From Syntrophopropionicum propionicicum_A (GTDB taxonomy: Bacteria > Bacillota > Desulfotomaculia > Desulfotomaculales > Pelotomaculaceae), in the NCBI RefSeq assembly GCF_048984525.1, contig NZ_JBMGJC010000003.1, positions 1-64,000 on the forward strand: a stretch of 64,000 nucleotides of DNA, written 5' to 3'. The first letter of the stretch is position 1; the number at the start of each line of letters is the position of its first letter. The notes beneath the pieces were generated by a model. The model did no database searches, had not been told where the DNA came from, and worked only from the letters and a program-made list of their open reading frames with translations. The position numbers and the translations under genes were made by a program. This document shows positions 8,660 through 17,701 of this stretch, piece after piece.

Positions 8660-9691
8660 CTAATCTGTTCCCACCAGGACATCCGCATTCCTGGTCAGCC
8701 AGTCGCGGAATTCAGGCAGCATAACCAGTTCAGTCCGGAGGTCGGCTTTTACGGCGTCATTGATGGCCAGCACCTGGTACTCGGCCATCAACATGGAGAT
8801 AAAGGCAAAGAAGTTACTCAAACGGGCCGTGGTCTTATTATTGGAAAGGCTGCTGACCAGAGCACCGATGCAGGCGTAAATCATATCGGGTGAATCCGGG
8901 ACTGTTGTTATCCTGCCGTCCAGGATCTCGTCCGCGTCGGGTATCTGCTCCAACATCCGGCAGAAGGCTGTAAATTCGGTGGCGGGTCCTTCGCCCACCG
9001 CCCCGCATATAGCAGGGAAAGCCCTGCTCACCTGACCGTAGGAGGGGAGGATCTTGTGGACGAACTCCCAGCTGCGCGGGCTGGGGAAAGCTTTGATTTC
9101 AGCGGCCTGGTTGGGAAACCGGTAAAGCAGTTCAGGCCTGAAATTCAAAAAGCTGATCACTCTATGGTCAATCCTGTTGGGTATCGCCCAGCGCTTCCAA
9201 TCCTCAAGCGAGCAGGTAATTTCAAAGTGGATCATCCTGTTGGCCAGCGCCGCGGGCATCTGGTTGCTGACACCTTTATCCTGGGCCCGGTTGCCCGCTG
9301 CCACCTGTCGCCACCCTTCCGGCAGGAGGTATTCGCCGACACGCCGGTCCAGGATCAACTGGTAGGCGGCAGCCTGCACAGCCCGTGGGGCGGAGGTGAT
9401 CTCGTCATAAAGTATGATACCTTCCGCGCCGTCGCGCCCGACATCAGGCAGGAAGGAAGGGGCAAGCCAGTCCGCCTGCCGGGTTTCCCTGTTGGGATAG
9501 GGGATGCCGCGCAGGTCAATGGGGTTCAAGAGCAAAAGCCGCAGATCCAGGAAACCCCAGCCGCTTTCAGCGGCTATCTGCCGGACAATGCTAGACTTCC
9601 CGACTCCGGGAGGGCCCCACAACATCACGGTGGGAACTTCAGGATCAGTTAAAAGGATTTTAAGGTGCCCTTTCGCTTCAGTTGCAAACAT
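8660..9691 (-). CDS. MoxR-type AAA+ ATPase
   Basis: Walker A GPPGVGKS (~26-33), Walker B region IILYDEI and a sensor AAGNRAQD are present, in the arrangement of the MoxR/RavA branch of AAA+ ATPases, 343 residues from the preferred ATG 9691 (AGGAG 11 bp upstream; a GTG at 9703 overlaps the ribosome-binding site). Works as an oligomeric chaperone-like ATPase, typically with the VWA protein that follows here. The upstream 183-residue gene appears to be in the same operon. Confidence 0.88.
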   Translation of the reverse strand: MFATEAKGHLKILLTDPEVPTVMLWGPPGVGKSSIVRQIAAESGWGFLDLRLLLLNPIDLRGIPYPNRETRQADWLAPSFLPDVGRDGAEGIILYDEITSAPRAVQAAAYQLILDRRVGEYLLPEGWRQVAAGNRAQDKGVSNQMPAALANRMIHFEITCSLEDWKRWAIPNRIDHRVISFLNFRPELLYRFPNQAAEIKAFPSPRSWEFVHKILPSYGQVSRAFPAICGAVGEGPATEFTAFCRMLEQIPDADEILDGRITTVPDSPDMIYACIGALVSSLSNNKTTARLSNFFAFISMLMAEYQVLAINDAVKADLRTELVMLPEFRDWLTRNADVLVGTD

Positions 9692-9729
9692 ATGTACAGC
9701 CACTCCTAATACAAATTGCTTTAGTTAAA

Positions 9730-10281
9730 TCAACAGCCTGTCAGCATGGTCAGCGCGTCATGCAAATTGGCGATCTTTTTCTTACTGGCGTCATCAGGGG
9801 CGTCCCGGCCTTCTTTAATGACCGCATAACCACCATTAAACAGAATTAACAGTTCGCAGAATTCCAGGTTATCGAATACAGACACCGGGAAATACTTCGG
9901 TACGGCGCGGAGGTCGGTCGTCGTCAATCCCCAGAGAATCATAACTTCTTCTTCTTCCCACTTATCAATAGCCCATGGGTTATCAAGGTCCGGGTTATCA
10001 TAATACAAGCCGCGCACTTTATTTCTAAAAGTACCGTAAGACAGCGCAAAACGCGGTGAACCGTTATCCCCGGTCTCGTAAAAAGCCAGGTCAATCCGGG
10101 GTTCGCCGTCCACAACATCCTGTTTTATTACCAGGTTATAAATACTGTCGTTCCGGCACCTATTGGTAATTGATCCTTCACTGTCGTATGCGTGGCAGGA
10201 AATCCTGTGGGACAAGTGAAGAGATGTCTTCAAATTAGCCAGGTTACCGATATGGACCATTGAATAATTGTACGTCGGCAT
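9730..10281 (-). CDS. Unknown protein, first gene of the MoxR/VWA operon
   Basis: The 183-residue product begins MPTYNYSMVHIGNLANLK and includes acidic segments (WAIDKWEEEEVMILWG) and DAPDDASKKKIANLHDAL near the end. No known domain, signal peptide or membrane segment was recognised. AGGTGG precedes the ATG. It is 39 bp ahead of the MoxR gene on the same strand, so it may be a cofactor or a substrate of the MoxR/VWA pair (inference from position only). Confidence 0.7.
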   Translation of the reverse strand: MPTYNYSMVHIGNLANLKTSLHLSHRISCHAYDSEGSITNRCRNDSIYNLVIKQDVVDGEPRIDLAFYETGDNGSPRFALSYGTFRNKVRGLYYDNPDLDNPWAIDKWEEEEVMILWGLTTTDLRAVPKYFPVSVFDNLEFCELLILFNGGYAVIKEGRDAPDDASKKKIANLHDALTMLTGC

Positions 10282-10357
10282 TGTTAAACCACCTGATACT
10301 GATTTTTCTTTGGATAATATTACCTCATTAAGTCCTTTATATATTACATTATATTAA

Positions 10358-10382
10358 AAAAACCTTCACGTCCATGAAAAAA
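10358..10382 (-). terminator. Weak terminator after the lux-like operon
   Basis: On the minus strand a short TTCAT / GTGAA stem precedes GG and seven Ts, about 55 bp beyond the last gene of the leftward cluster. The stem is short, so confidence is low. Confidence 0.35.
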
Positions 10383-10434
10383 AAGTCTGCCCGACCGATG
10401 AGAATTAAATCGAACAGAGAACTGGCCAGGCTAT

Positions 10435-11685
10435 TTAAAACCTTAAATCAATGAGGCTTTTTAATTTGCCCGTACGATGGTTGAACTCCAGGTCTTCCAT
10501 CCGGCAAAATGTAATTTCTACAGGAGAGATAATACCCTTGTCAAGTGAATCCAAAAACAGGGGACGTTCTTTAAACAGGGCCTCTAAAATGTCTTCCTTA
10601 TTTTTACCGTTCAGCTCACGTGGCGATATTTTAATTGTAAGCTGGTCCAGTTTGTTAGTGTGAGAAACAATGAGCTGGTATCCATTTACAGTGATGCCCA
10701 GATCATTAAGTATCCGGCCGACATCAGTCACGTACATGGATACCACGCCTATTCTTGCGGCTTCCTCACTTCTGCCCAGGAGCTTGAACTTTCTGTCCGG
10801 CATGCCTTGGGGCTCGGTGTACATCCCCATATCTCCGATGGGATAGCGGATTAACGGCATTAACAGCTTGTACAGGCTGGTGATATATATTTTCCCAATC
10901 CTGTTTTCCTCTGTGATGACTTCATTTGTGTCGGGGTCTATCAGCTCAAAAATGCAGGCGGTATCACACACCCTGTGTTCGTTAAAGCCGCAGTCGGAGC
11001 TGAAATAACCGACCAGGCCATAATCATTTCCGGCCAGGGAAACAGAACGAAAGTCAACCTTTCTGCCCAAGATTGAGCATATAGCCTCTCTCTGGTCAGG
11101 ATAAAGCGTTTCTCCGGCAAAATAAATTACATCCACGTTAAAGTTTTCCACACTATTCTTCTCCACATATTCAATTATCTTGAGAATTATAGACGGAATA
11201 CCTGCCAGTACATTAATTTCCATGTTTACAATGGCGCTGACCATATCTTCTAACGGGGACTGCCCCCCGATATTGAACAGCAAAGTCCTGCTCAGCGCTT
11301 CTCTCAGCAGTGAGTAAACATAAATGAAGCTTCCATACATCCCTCCGCCATAGAAAAGATTGGCAATCCTGTCACCGTTTTTCAGGCCGCTCTTGGACAG
11401 GTAAAAGCCATTTATCCGGCACATAGTATCCCACTCCTCGGAGGTATATGGAGCGTATTTGGGAGCCCCGGTGGTGCCTCCGCTCTTCAGCACCTGCCCG
11501 TCCACCTGCCTGGCAGTCAGGACGCTGCCGCCTTTTATGGAAGCATTTGCCCAAAAATGGTTTTGATCAATGAGGGGTAAATCCGCCAGGGCCGGGTTTT
11601 TACTCACTTTTTTGTACAACCCGGCGTAATATGGCGAGTGCTTTCTGGCATAGTCAATGATGTACTCTGGTGAGTATATTTTCAT
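10435..11685 (-). CDS. Adenylate-forming (PaaK/LuxE-like) enzyme, last gene of the LuxCE-type operon
   Basis: A 416-residue member of the phenylacetate-CoA ligase fold: ATP loop LKSGGTTGAPKY (~66-77), a central DYGLVGYFSSDC segment and LIRYPIGDMG before the C-terminal domain. It resembles the C-terminal half of the fused protein at 13786-16254 more than the CoA ligase at 4717. ATG 11685 is chosen because it follows AAGGA by 8 bp and overlaps the previous stop by 4 bp (ATGA). Likely activates an acid as an acyl-adenylate, then hands it to CoA or a protein; substrate not determined. Confidence 0.82.
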   Translation of the reverse strand: MKIYSPEYIIDYARKHSPYYAGLYKKVSKNPALADLPLIDQNHFWANASIKGGSVLTARQVDGQVLKSGGTTGAPKYAPYTSEEWDTMCRINGFYLSKSGLKNGDRIANLFYGGGMYGSFIYVYSLLREALSRTLLFNIGGQSPLEDMVSAIVNMEINVLAGIPSIILKIIEYVEKNSVENFNVDVIYFAGETLYPDQREAICSILGRKVDFRSVSLAGNDYGLVGYFSSDCGFNEHRVCDTACIFELIDPDTNEVITEENRIGKIYITSLYKLLMPLIRYPIGDMGMYTEPQGMPDRKFKLLGRSEEAARIGVVSMYVTDVGRILNDLGITVNGYQLIVSHTNKLDQLTIKISPRELNGKNKEDILEALFKERPLFLDSLDKGIISPVEITFCRMEDLEFNHRTGKLKSLIDLRF

Positions 11686-13118
11686 ACCGCACATCCTTTC
11701 CCGCTGACACTTCTTATGTATTTAAACACATCGGCGTAGTCAAAATCGGCTACAATGGCATCAAAATTGACCGGGTAGTCAAGTAAATGCTGCATGATCA
11801 GGTAATCCCCCTTGCTGCTTCCCGGCATAATCCCTGTAAAGATGAAACCCTTTTCTTTAGCCTTTTCATAGCCGAAAACGCAACCGGGCTCACTCATATT
11901 GAGGTACATTTCCACCATTTCGATTTTGTTTTTTGCACAGTAATTAAGAACATTATCAAGCGAGCTGGCAATTTCTTCACCCACATTATTTACTATCACC
12001 TTACAAATTCGCATTGGTGTATTTACGCTCCACTGTAAAAGACCGTAGGCTGATGGAATAATGCCCGTTCCCACCTCATATGCGCAGCCAAGCTTTTCAT
12101 ACAGCCCGGCAATAAAGTCACAGTGCTCCGGCGGTGGGTAAATTGTCCTGCATGCCAGGTTGAAAAGCTTTACGCAGATGGCCAGGTCCAGCCGTCGTTC
12201 ACCTTTGTTGTAAATTCCCCTGGATTCCTCGTTAACATAATGAAATAGAAAGCCGGTGGCGGTAAAGCCGTTACTGTGGCAAATCCTTTGCGATATATTG
12301 TGAAAAGCGGTTGGCTGGCCCATAACACCATTTACATCAAGCCCCCCGGCTATCTCAAAGCCATATTCAAAAAGCATGCGCCCGAGGCCGTACTTGCGAA
12401 AGCTGCTTTTCACCGCAAGGGTGGCCAGCTCCGGCAAAGACGGAAAATCTTCGTGGCAGGCCAGTGCCAGGTGCCCTCCTATTTCGTTATGATCGTTTAA
12501 CGCTAAAATGGAATGAAATGTCCCGGCCTCAACAAGCTCCCTGAATTTTTCGGGGTAATAAAGTGCCTCATAGGCGTATGAATAGCCATAAGCATTGTAA
12601 ATGCATGTTATAGCCGCAATAATATCTGTAATATCAGTACCGACCTTCTGGCAGCGAAAATTGTTATCCAGAGGGGATGCCTCGACTTCCTCTTCTTTTT
12701 TAAGCTCGATTTTCTGGGGCAGAAACATTTGCACATAGGTACGCTGGCCGCTCTTGCCCAGCTTTTCCAGGCCATAGCGGTCCACCGACCGTGCAGCCAG
12801 GAAGAACTCCAGGCCCTTGGTATTTGACTCTATATTCCGGGGGTCAAAGGCTGACTCGTTAGTCCAATAAGGAATGCCCATATCTTTTATGGACACCTCC
12901 AGGATATCCTTTTGCAAAAGGACCTCAACAACAATTTTGCCAGTGTTGGCATAAGCGTTTTGCAGCCTGTCCGCCAGTATTTCCTCGCAGGACAGCCGCA
13001 GCCTGGCTGCCTTGCCTTTTTCAAAGCCAAGCTCCCGGGCCAGGCTTTCTATAAAGGTCAAAGTGCCGTCAAGCAGTCTCGTATCGTTTACTATTTCAAT
13101 GGTTGCTATATTGCTCAT
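11682..13118 (-). CDS. RsbW-like ATPase-fold domain joined to a GNAT acetyltransferase domain
   Basis: Residues ~1-140 resemble anti-sigma-factor kinases of the RsbW/SpoIIAB type: LRLSCEEILADRLQNAY matches the N-box helix, but the downstream G-boxes are poor, so catalytic activity is doubtful. Residues ~170-350 look like a GNAT fold (IGGHLALA, LATLAVKSSFRKYGLGRMLFE as the acetyl-CoA-binding motif). The last ~120 residues show a further beta-rich unit. GAGG lies 6 bp before ATG 13118. A relative, also N-terminal ATPase-like then GNAT-like, is encoded divergently at 17702. Perhaps a sensor-controlled acyltransferase; function unknown. Confidence 0.75.
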   Translation of the reverse strand: MSNIATIEIVNDTRLLDGTLTFIESLARELGFEKGKAARLRLSCEEILADRLQNAYANTGKIVVEVLLQKDILEVSIKDMGIPYWTNESAFDPRNIESNTKGLEFFLAARSVDRYGLEKLGKSGQRTYVQMFLPQKIELKKEEEVEASPLDNNFRCQKVGTDITDIIAAITCIYNAYGYSYAYEALYYPEKFRELVEAGTFHSILALNDHNEIGGHLALACHEDFPSLPELATLAVKSSFRKYGLGRMLFEYGFEIAGGLDVNGVMGQPTAFHNISQRICHSNGFTATGFLFHYVNEESRGIYNKGERRLDLAICVKLFNLACRTIYPPPEHCDFIAGLYEKLGCAYEVGTGIIPSAYGLLQWSVNTPMRICKVIVNNVGEEIASSLDNVLNYCAKNKIEMVEMYLNMSEPGCVFGYEKAKEKGFIFTGIMPGSSKGDYLIMQHLLDYPVNFDAIVADFDYADVFKYIRSVSGKGCAV

Positions 13119-13126
13119 GACATACC

Positions 13127-13756
13127 TCACAGATACTTTATATACAGACAGCAGGAGCCTTCCACCAGGGCGAATGGATTCCTGCCTTCTGTTTTTATCC
13201 GGCTGTAAATTATTTCATTTATTTTTTTAAACTCATGTTTTTCCAACAAACATGCCGAACGAAAATTTGTAGCGTCAGCTATGCCTATTTTATATCCTTT
13301 TTTCCTAATCATTTCTTCGGCATAACTGAGCAGTTTACTGGCAATCCCGAATCTCAGAAACCCATCTTCCACAGATATAAACATCATCCTGACACATTGA
13401 CCGGCCTTAAAGAATTCATTAACCAGCAAGGGTTTTTCCAGTTCCTCAAATATGCGGTTGGTGTTTACAACCCCCTGCATTTCCACCTTTGTCAATTCCG
13501 GAAGCCTGCTTTCATCAATAAAGGCGTCGAACAAGATCAACGTTCCCGCAATTTTACCCGCAGCCATGTCAATGGCGTTAAAAGACAGCCCGTCCTCTAT
13601 GCTCAGGGGGAGCGTTTTCAAGAGGTACCGGTAATACTCTTCATGTGTAAACCCCAGGGCCATGGTCATGGGCTCGCGCTCGTTAAAAGCACGGGTCTGG
13701 CACCTGGCCATCTGCTCAAGCTCCTGCATGGCGGCTGTCCTGATTTGAATATCCAA
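13127..13756 (-). CDS. GNAT-family N-acyltransferase
   Basis: The 209-residue product has the GNAT layout, with VRMMFISVEDGFLRFGIASKLLSYAEEM as the strand-loop-helix that binds acyl-CoA (SVEDGFLRFGIASKLL; Q/RxxGxG/A-like) and ADATNFRSACLLEKHEF as the final motif. TTG at 13756 is preferred: GGGAGG lies 7 bp upstream and no site precedes the ATG at 13777. It sits between the fused LuxC gene and the RsbW-like/GNAT gene with 9-30 bp gaps, so it is part of the leftward operon. Substrate unknown. Confidence 0.8.
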   Translation of the reverse strand: MDIQIRTAAMQELEQMARCQTRAFNEREPMTMALGFTHEEYYRYLLKTLPLSIEDGLSFNAIDMAAGKIAGTLILFDAFIDESRLPELTKVEMQGVVNTNRIFEELEKPLLVNEFFKAGQCVRMMFISVEDGFLRFGIASKLLSYAEEMIRKKGYKIGIADATNFRSACLLEKHEFKKINEIIYSRIKTEGRNPFALVEGSCCLYIKYL

Positions 13757-13785
13757 ATATTGTCCTCCCAACAGCATTGTTATTT

Positions 13786-16254
13786 TTAATTTCTTAAATC
13801 TACCACGCTGCGTATTTTCCCGCCCAGCTCACTGGTTATAAAGTCACTTTTGCCGCAGTATTTAACTGTAATGCTGCCTGTTTTATCACTTATACATTCC
13901 TCAATCTCGGCATACTGCTGCCTCAAAACAGGGATGACTTTATCTTGATCAATACTTGTCTCAACACATATAGTCATCCTGCTAATGCCGTCATACTCCA
14001 GAATTAGCTGCAGGCCGTCCGTGTATGAGAAATTTTCATTTAAGATGGTTTTTATCTTTATATAACTCAGATAATTTGTGGCAAACTTAAACGTGTCACC
14101 AAACCGCCCCAGCAGTTCGAATTTGGGATCGGTTCTCCCGCAAGGGCACGGCTCAACAATAAAGCGGCCCAAATCACCTATTTCATAGCGATATATCTCC
14201 AGGTTCCGGTCAGAGGAGCTAATGACCAGGCGGCCTATTTCACCTTTTTCCACGGGCTCGTCACTATCGAGCTTTAATATTTCCAGGTACTTGGTCTCCG
14301 AAATAAGATGATGTTCACTGCCCCGGCAATGCTCGCAGGAATAGCCTATGGAGCCTATTTCATTGCAGCCGTAGGCCATGGATTTTATCAGCCTTACCCC
14401 GAACCTTTCCTGCAGGCGGGTTATCTGGGCATTGTCAAAATGTTCGCCGCCGTAAAAAATCTTGGCGATCCCGCCGTACGCGGCCAGCTTTTCCTCCTGC
14501 TCGTTAAACAGGCGCAGGAGATAGGTGGGCATGCCCAAAACCACATTTACCCGGTTTGCTATTATTTCATTGACCACCAGCTCAAAGTCCATGGCTGCCG
14601 CCATGGGCAGCTGAACGGCGTCAATATGCTTTAAAGCTTCATAAATACTGATAAATCCACCATATAACTGACCGCTGTAAAAAAGATTCATGCAAATATC
14701 GGTTTGGGGATTGAGCCCTGCAATAAAGATGGCATTCCCCCCGGTGACATAAGTCGTCTGCGCATCGCCGTAGCTATGCGGTGCATAAACAGCTTTGCCG
14801 CTGCTGCCGCCGCTTTTCAACAGCAAATAGCCTTCGCCCTTTTGCGGCCTTTCCTGTGGAAAATCAGCCTTATGCAGGATGGGAGTATTGGCAGGGTAGG
14901 GCGGCGCTGTTTGTTCCTCAATTTCCGCAAAGCTCGTCATCCGGTCCGGCAGGGCTTTAGACTGAAGGCTGACCCGTCTTACATACCTGCTGAGGGCGTA
15001 AATTCCGTCATGGGGCTCACCCTCATATCCGCTCATCATTTTTCCTAAATCAACAATACGAGTTGCCCCCGCCTTATAAAACAAACGTGTCAAAGGGCTT
15101 ATCTCCTTTGTTGAGCAAGACAGACCCACGGACTGTAAATAACTTCTGAACGGGCGGAGGGTGGGTAATATGTCCTTTTGCAAAAGAGGCTTGACGATGA
15201 TGGTTCTGAAAAGAGGTGAAGAGGTTAAATTGCTTTCATATTCCACAAGCACGCGAAAACTTTTGTCTTTAGCCTCAAGAACGGTACTATCCCCCATAAT
15301 CTCCGCCATTTTGCCGAGCTCGACAACAGTGGTAATTTCCGCGCAGGAGGCCGGCGGAACTTCGTGCATGGGATACCCGGGAGATACCTTTGCCAAAGCG
15401 TTATAAACCTGTTGGGCAAAAGACCGGAGTTCTTGTTGATCATCGGTATCATAAAAAACAACCTGCGGCGCGGAGCAGGCTTGCTGCTCATTCACACAGA
15501 CATCCGCTCCCAGTCCCTCTAAGGCAGTCCGGGTCACTCCCTCTCTGGTGAAGTAGGCGAAGCTGATGCGGTGCCCCCAGCTGATCACGGGGATTCCGGC
15601 AGGGGCTATGGACCGGATGCTCTTTACGGCATTTTCCCCGCCCCAGACCGCAATACCGTCACAGCAGGAAAAGATGACTGAAAGCTCCTTCTTTTGTTTT
15701 GAGGAAATAGGGAATATGTAAAAGTATTCTCCCAGGGCCGGCTCAATTTCACAAAGCAGCAACACCAGCTTCATTACCACAGCCTCGGCCCCGCTGGCAG
15801 GCTTAATTACGTTGATATTGCCGGCTAGCAGGCCCTCAACGGCGCTAAAAAAGGGAAGCATGGCATCATTTGAGCTGGTAACGTGTCCCAAAACGCCAAG
15901 AGGCTGCCAGGCTTCGAAAATATCCTGCCTTACACTGAGTCTGGTAATCTCTCCGGGCAGCCTGCCAAGTTCACGGTGTACTTTTAAATACAGGGCATCT
16001 TTGTTCAAAATTGTCTGGGCCTCTCTTATTGTGGCAATGGCTTCTTCTTTGCCGAGCCCGAATTGAGTAAGCTCCGGCAGAAGCAGGCTTTCATTCTCCA
16101 ACAAGGTTTTTCCGAGAGTATCCAGCGCGTTGATAACCCTTTTCACAGACAGGCCCTCTTTTTCCAAACCCTTTACAAGACTGTTTTCCAGCCTGCCCAA
16201 TACCTCGGATAAATCAGTATTTCCGATAAATTTCCCTCTGAAAATCGAGTCCAT
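13786..16254 (-). CDS. Fused LuxC-type acyl-CoA reductase and PaaK/LuxE-like adenylating enzyme
   Basis: A two-enzyme fusion of 822 residues. Residues ~1-430 match the LuxC family, which reduces acyl groups to fatty aldehydes with NADPH; the expected catalytic Cys is C260 in EQQACSAPQ, and GHVTSSNDAML and NVIKPASGAEAV are typical. Residues ~455-822 are an adenylate-forming domain (LLLKSGGSSGKAVYAP ~477-492; AYGCNEIGSIGYSC ~628-640; CPCGRTDP ~703). Its start overlaps the LuxE stop (TAATG). In bioluminescence LuxC and LuxE are separate proteins in a complex with LuxD; no LuxA, LuxB or LuxD occurs here. The fusion suggests channelling of an activated acyl group to the reductase (inference). Confidence 0.88.
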   Translation of the reverse strand: MDSIFRGKFIGNTDLSEVLGRLENSLVKGLEKEGLSVKRVINALDTLGKTLLENESLLLPELTQFGLGKEEAIATIREAQTILNKDALYLKVHRELGRLPGEITRLSVRQDIFEAWQPLGVLGHVTSSNDAMLPFFSAVEGLLAGNINVIKPASGAEAVVMKLVLLLCEIEPALGEYFYIFPISSKQKKELSVIFSCCDGIAVWGGENAVKSIRSIAPAGIPVISWGHRISFAYFTREGVTRTALEGLGADVCVNEQQACSAPQVVFYDTDDQQELRSFAQQVYNALAKVSPGYPMHEVPPASCAEITTVVELGKMAEIMGDSTVLEAKDKSFRVLVEYESNLTSSPLFRTIIVKPLLQKDILPTLRPFRSYLQSVGLSCSTKEISPLTRLFYKAGATRIVDLGKMMSGYEGEPHDGIYALSRYVRRVSLQSKALPDRMTSFAEIEEQTAPPYPANTPILHKADFPQERPQKGEGYLLLKSGGSSGKAVYAPHSYGDAQTTYVTGGNAIFIAGLNPQTDICMNLFYSGQLYGGFISIYEALKHIDAVQLPMAAAMDFELVVNEIIANRVNVVLGMPTYLLRLFNEQEEKLAAYGGIAKIFYGGEHFDNAQITRLQERFGVRLIKSMAYGCNEIGSIGYSCEHCRGSEHHLISETKYLEILKLDSDEPVEKGEIGRLVISSSDRNLEIYRYEIGDLGRFIVEPCPCGRTDPKFELLGRFGDTFKFATNYLSYIKIKTILNENFSYTDGLQLILEYDGISRMTICVETSIDQDKVIPVLRQQYAEIEECISDKTGSITVKYCGKSDFITSELGGKIRSVVDLRN

Positions 16255-17393
16255 TAAAATGTACCTTCCTTTTTTCTCAGTAATTCACTGGCAGTAATGG
16301 CACAGCTTTTGGCCGCACTGGTCCCCGCGCGGCCTAAGATCTCCATAAAAGGTGTCTCAATGCCGCAGCCGCATTCCTCTGCCTGGTGGAGAACAGCCAA
16401 ATCTCCCATTAATACTGAAATCGCCGGAACGCTTAATAAGTGGGGAGTAATAAAATTGGCAAACCCCTTTTCTCCTACAGGTTGGGGCGCAAGGGTCCTG
16501 ACATTGCGGATCAAGACACGGCTGTATATGGGAATATGAAAATTGTGATTCCTGCACTCAAAATAAGGCACCGAATGTTCGGTTGAGCCATAGCCATCGC
16601 GACAATTGCCGGCCGGGATACCCAGCATTTTTTCCACCAGCGCGTATAATTCCAGCTTGTCTACCTGCTTGTCGGCATGGCCTTTCCAACCTCCGCCCAG
16701 CATTGTCATTGAGCTTTTATTCAGCTTAAGGGGAGGCATATGCAAACTTTCCATTTGCCTTAAGGTAAAATGTAAAAAAGAAGGAAAGCCAAAGATACGC
16801 ACAGGCAGTCCTTCCTTTTCATATTCAAGCAGCTTGTTGATGGTGCCATAAACGTCAAAATCGTGCCCCGCACCGTTAAAGCGCAAAGCGAAAAACTTCT
16901 TATTTACAGGCGCGTACTGCAATAGCCCCTCATCTGTTTTAGCGGTGCCGAGCTTGCTTTCCTGGGTAGGTTCATAGGTGTATAGTATATAGTTAGCCGG
17001 TTGATCTGACTGGAAGCCGAAATAGTGGAACAGGCTCTTAATCATGTCCAGCCCGAAATCCCAACTTGCTTGATCAAAAAACATCTGGCTTTTTTGCCCC
17101 GAGGTACCGCTGCTGGTTACGTGCTCTACTATTTTCTCTCTTGGAATGGACAGGCACTCATAATACTTAAAAAAGTTTGCCGGGATGGGAGGGATTTTCT
17201 CCAAATCCTCCTCGCTTTTTAGGTCTGAAGGATTTAACCGGTTCTTCTCCAATAACGCTGCAAAGAACGGATTGCACAACTGGTGATGCTGTAAGACCTC
17301 AACCATTGCCTGGATAAAAAGTTGTGAGGTTCCTTTATGGTCATAGGGGTCTTGATGGAATTGCAACTTTTCTCGGGCGTTCACTCGTATCAC
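16254..17393 (-). CDS. luxE: LuxE-like acyl-protein synthetase
   Basis: The 379-residue protein fits the LuxE family (acyl-protein synthetase, ATP-dependent transfer of a fatty acid to a cysteine near its own C-terminus, then to LuxC). Seen: IPPIPANFFK (~67-76), ATP loop HVTSSGTSGQ (~91-100), LGGGWKGHADKQVDK and RDGYGSTEHSVPYFEC, all typical. The C-terminal part has AEECGCGIETPFMEILGRAG. First gene of the leftward operon; GTG 17393 or GTG 17384 could start it, neither with a strong ribosome-binding site. Divergent from the gene at 17702. Confidence 0.9.
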   Translation of the reverse strand: MIRVNAREKLQFHQDPYDHKGTSQLFIQAMVEVLQHHQLCNPFFAALLEKNRLNPSDLKSEEDLEKIPPIPANFFKYYECLSIPREKIVEHVTSSGTSGQKSQMFFDQASWDFGLDMIKSLFHYFGFQSDQPANYILYTYEPTQESKLGTAKTDEGLLQYAPVNKKFFALRFNGAGHDFDVYGTINKLLEYEKEGLPVRIFGFPSFLHFTLRQMESLHMPPLKLNKSSMTMLGGGWKGHADKQVDKLELYALVEKMLGIPAGNCRDGYGSTEHSVPYFECRNHNFHIPIYSRVLIRNVRTLAPQPVGEKGFANFITPHLLSVPAISVLMGDLAVLHQAEECGCGIETPFMEILGRAGTSAAKSCAITASELLRKKEGTF

Positions 17394-17701
17394 TCACTTT
17401 TTTCGGTATTTTACATTTTTCCTCATATACAAACATAATCGGACTAAATAACTTTTTTGTTAGTTTTTTCGACAATAATTTTAACAGTAAAAAAATTAAA
17501 ATGAGAATAAAATTCGGGTGATGTATTGGATTAAGGCCGGCTCAGGCAGGAAAATAATTTACCCGCGGGAAAATTCAAATTTAAGTTGCGAATAGGAAAA
17601 CTCTGCTATAATTAAGAAGTACAAAAAAACAGAAATTTTGACATTGGTTTTTACGATTTACATGTCAGTTGAGCAGCTATTTGACGACAAGGGGGTCCAT
17701 G
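17394..17701. other. Divergent promoter region between the two acyl/partner-switching gene sets
   Basis: About 300 AT-rich base pairs shared by the leftward LuxE operon and the rightward set. A rightward promoter is visible at 17586-17612. No protein-coding frame was found. On the leftward strand no consensus sigma-A promoter stands out, so that operon may use an alternative sigma factor. Confidence 0.6.
17586..17612 (+). promoter_or_regulatory. Probable sigma-A promoter with extended -10
   Basis: TGCTATAAT (extended -10, TATAAT at 17607-17612) preceded 15 bp upstream by TTGCGA. It lies about 90 bp before the first rightward gene. Confidence 0.5.

Noticed and set aside
10435..17393. Complete bioluminescence operon
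   Set aside because: No luxA, luxB or luxD, and an anaerobic host would not make light with oxygen; only acyl activation and reduction functions are present.
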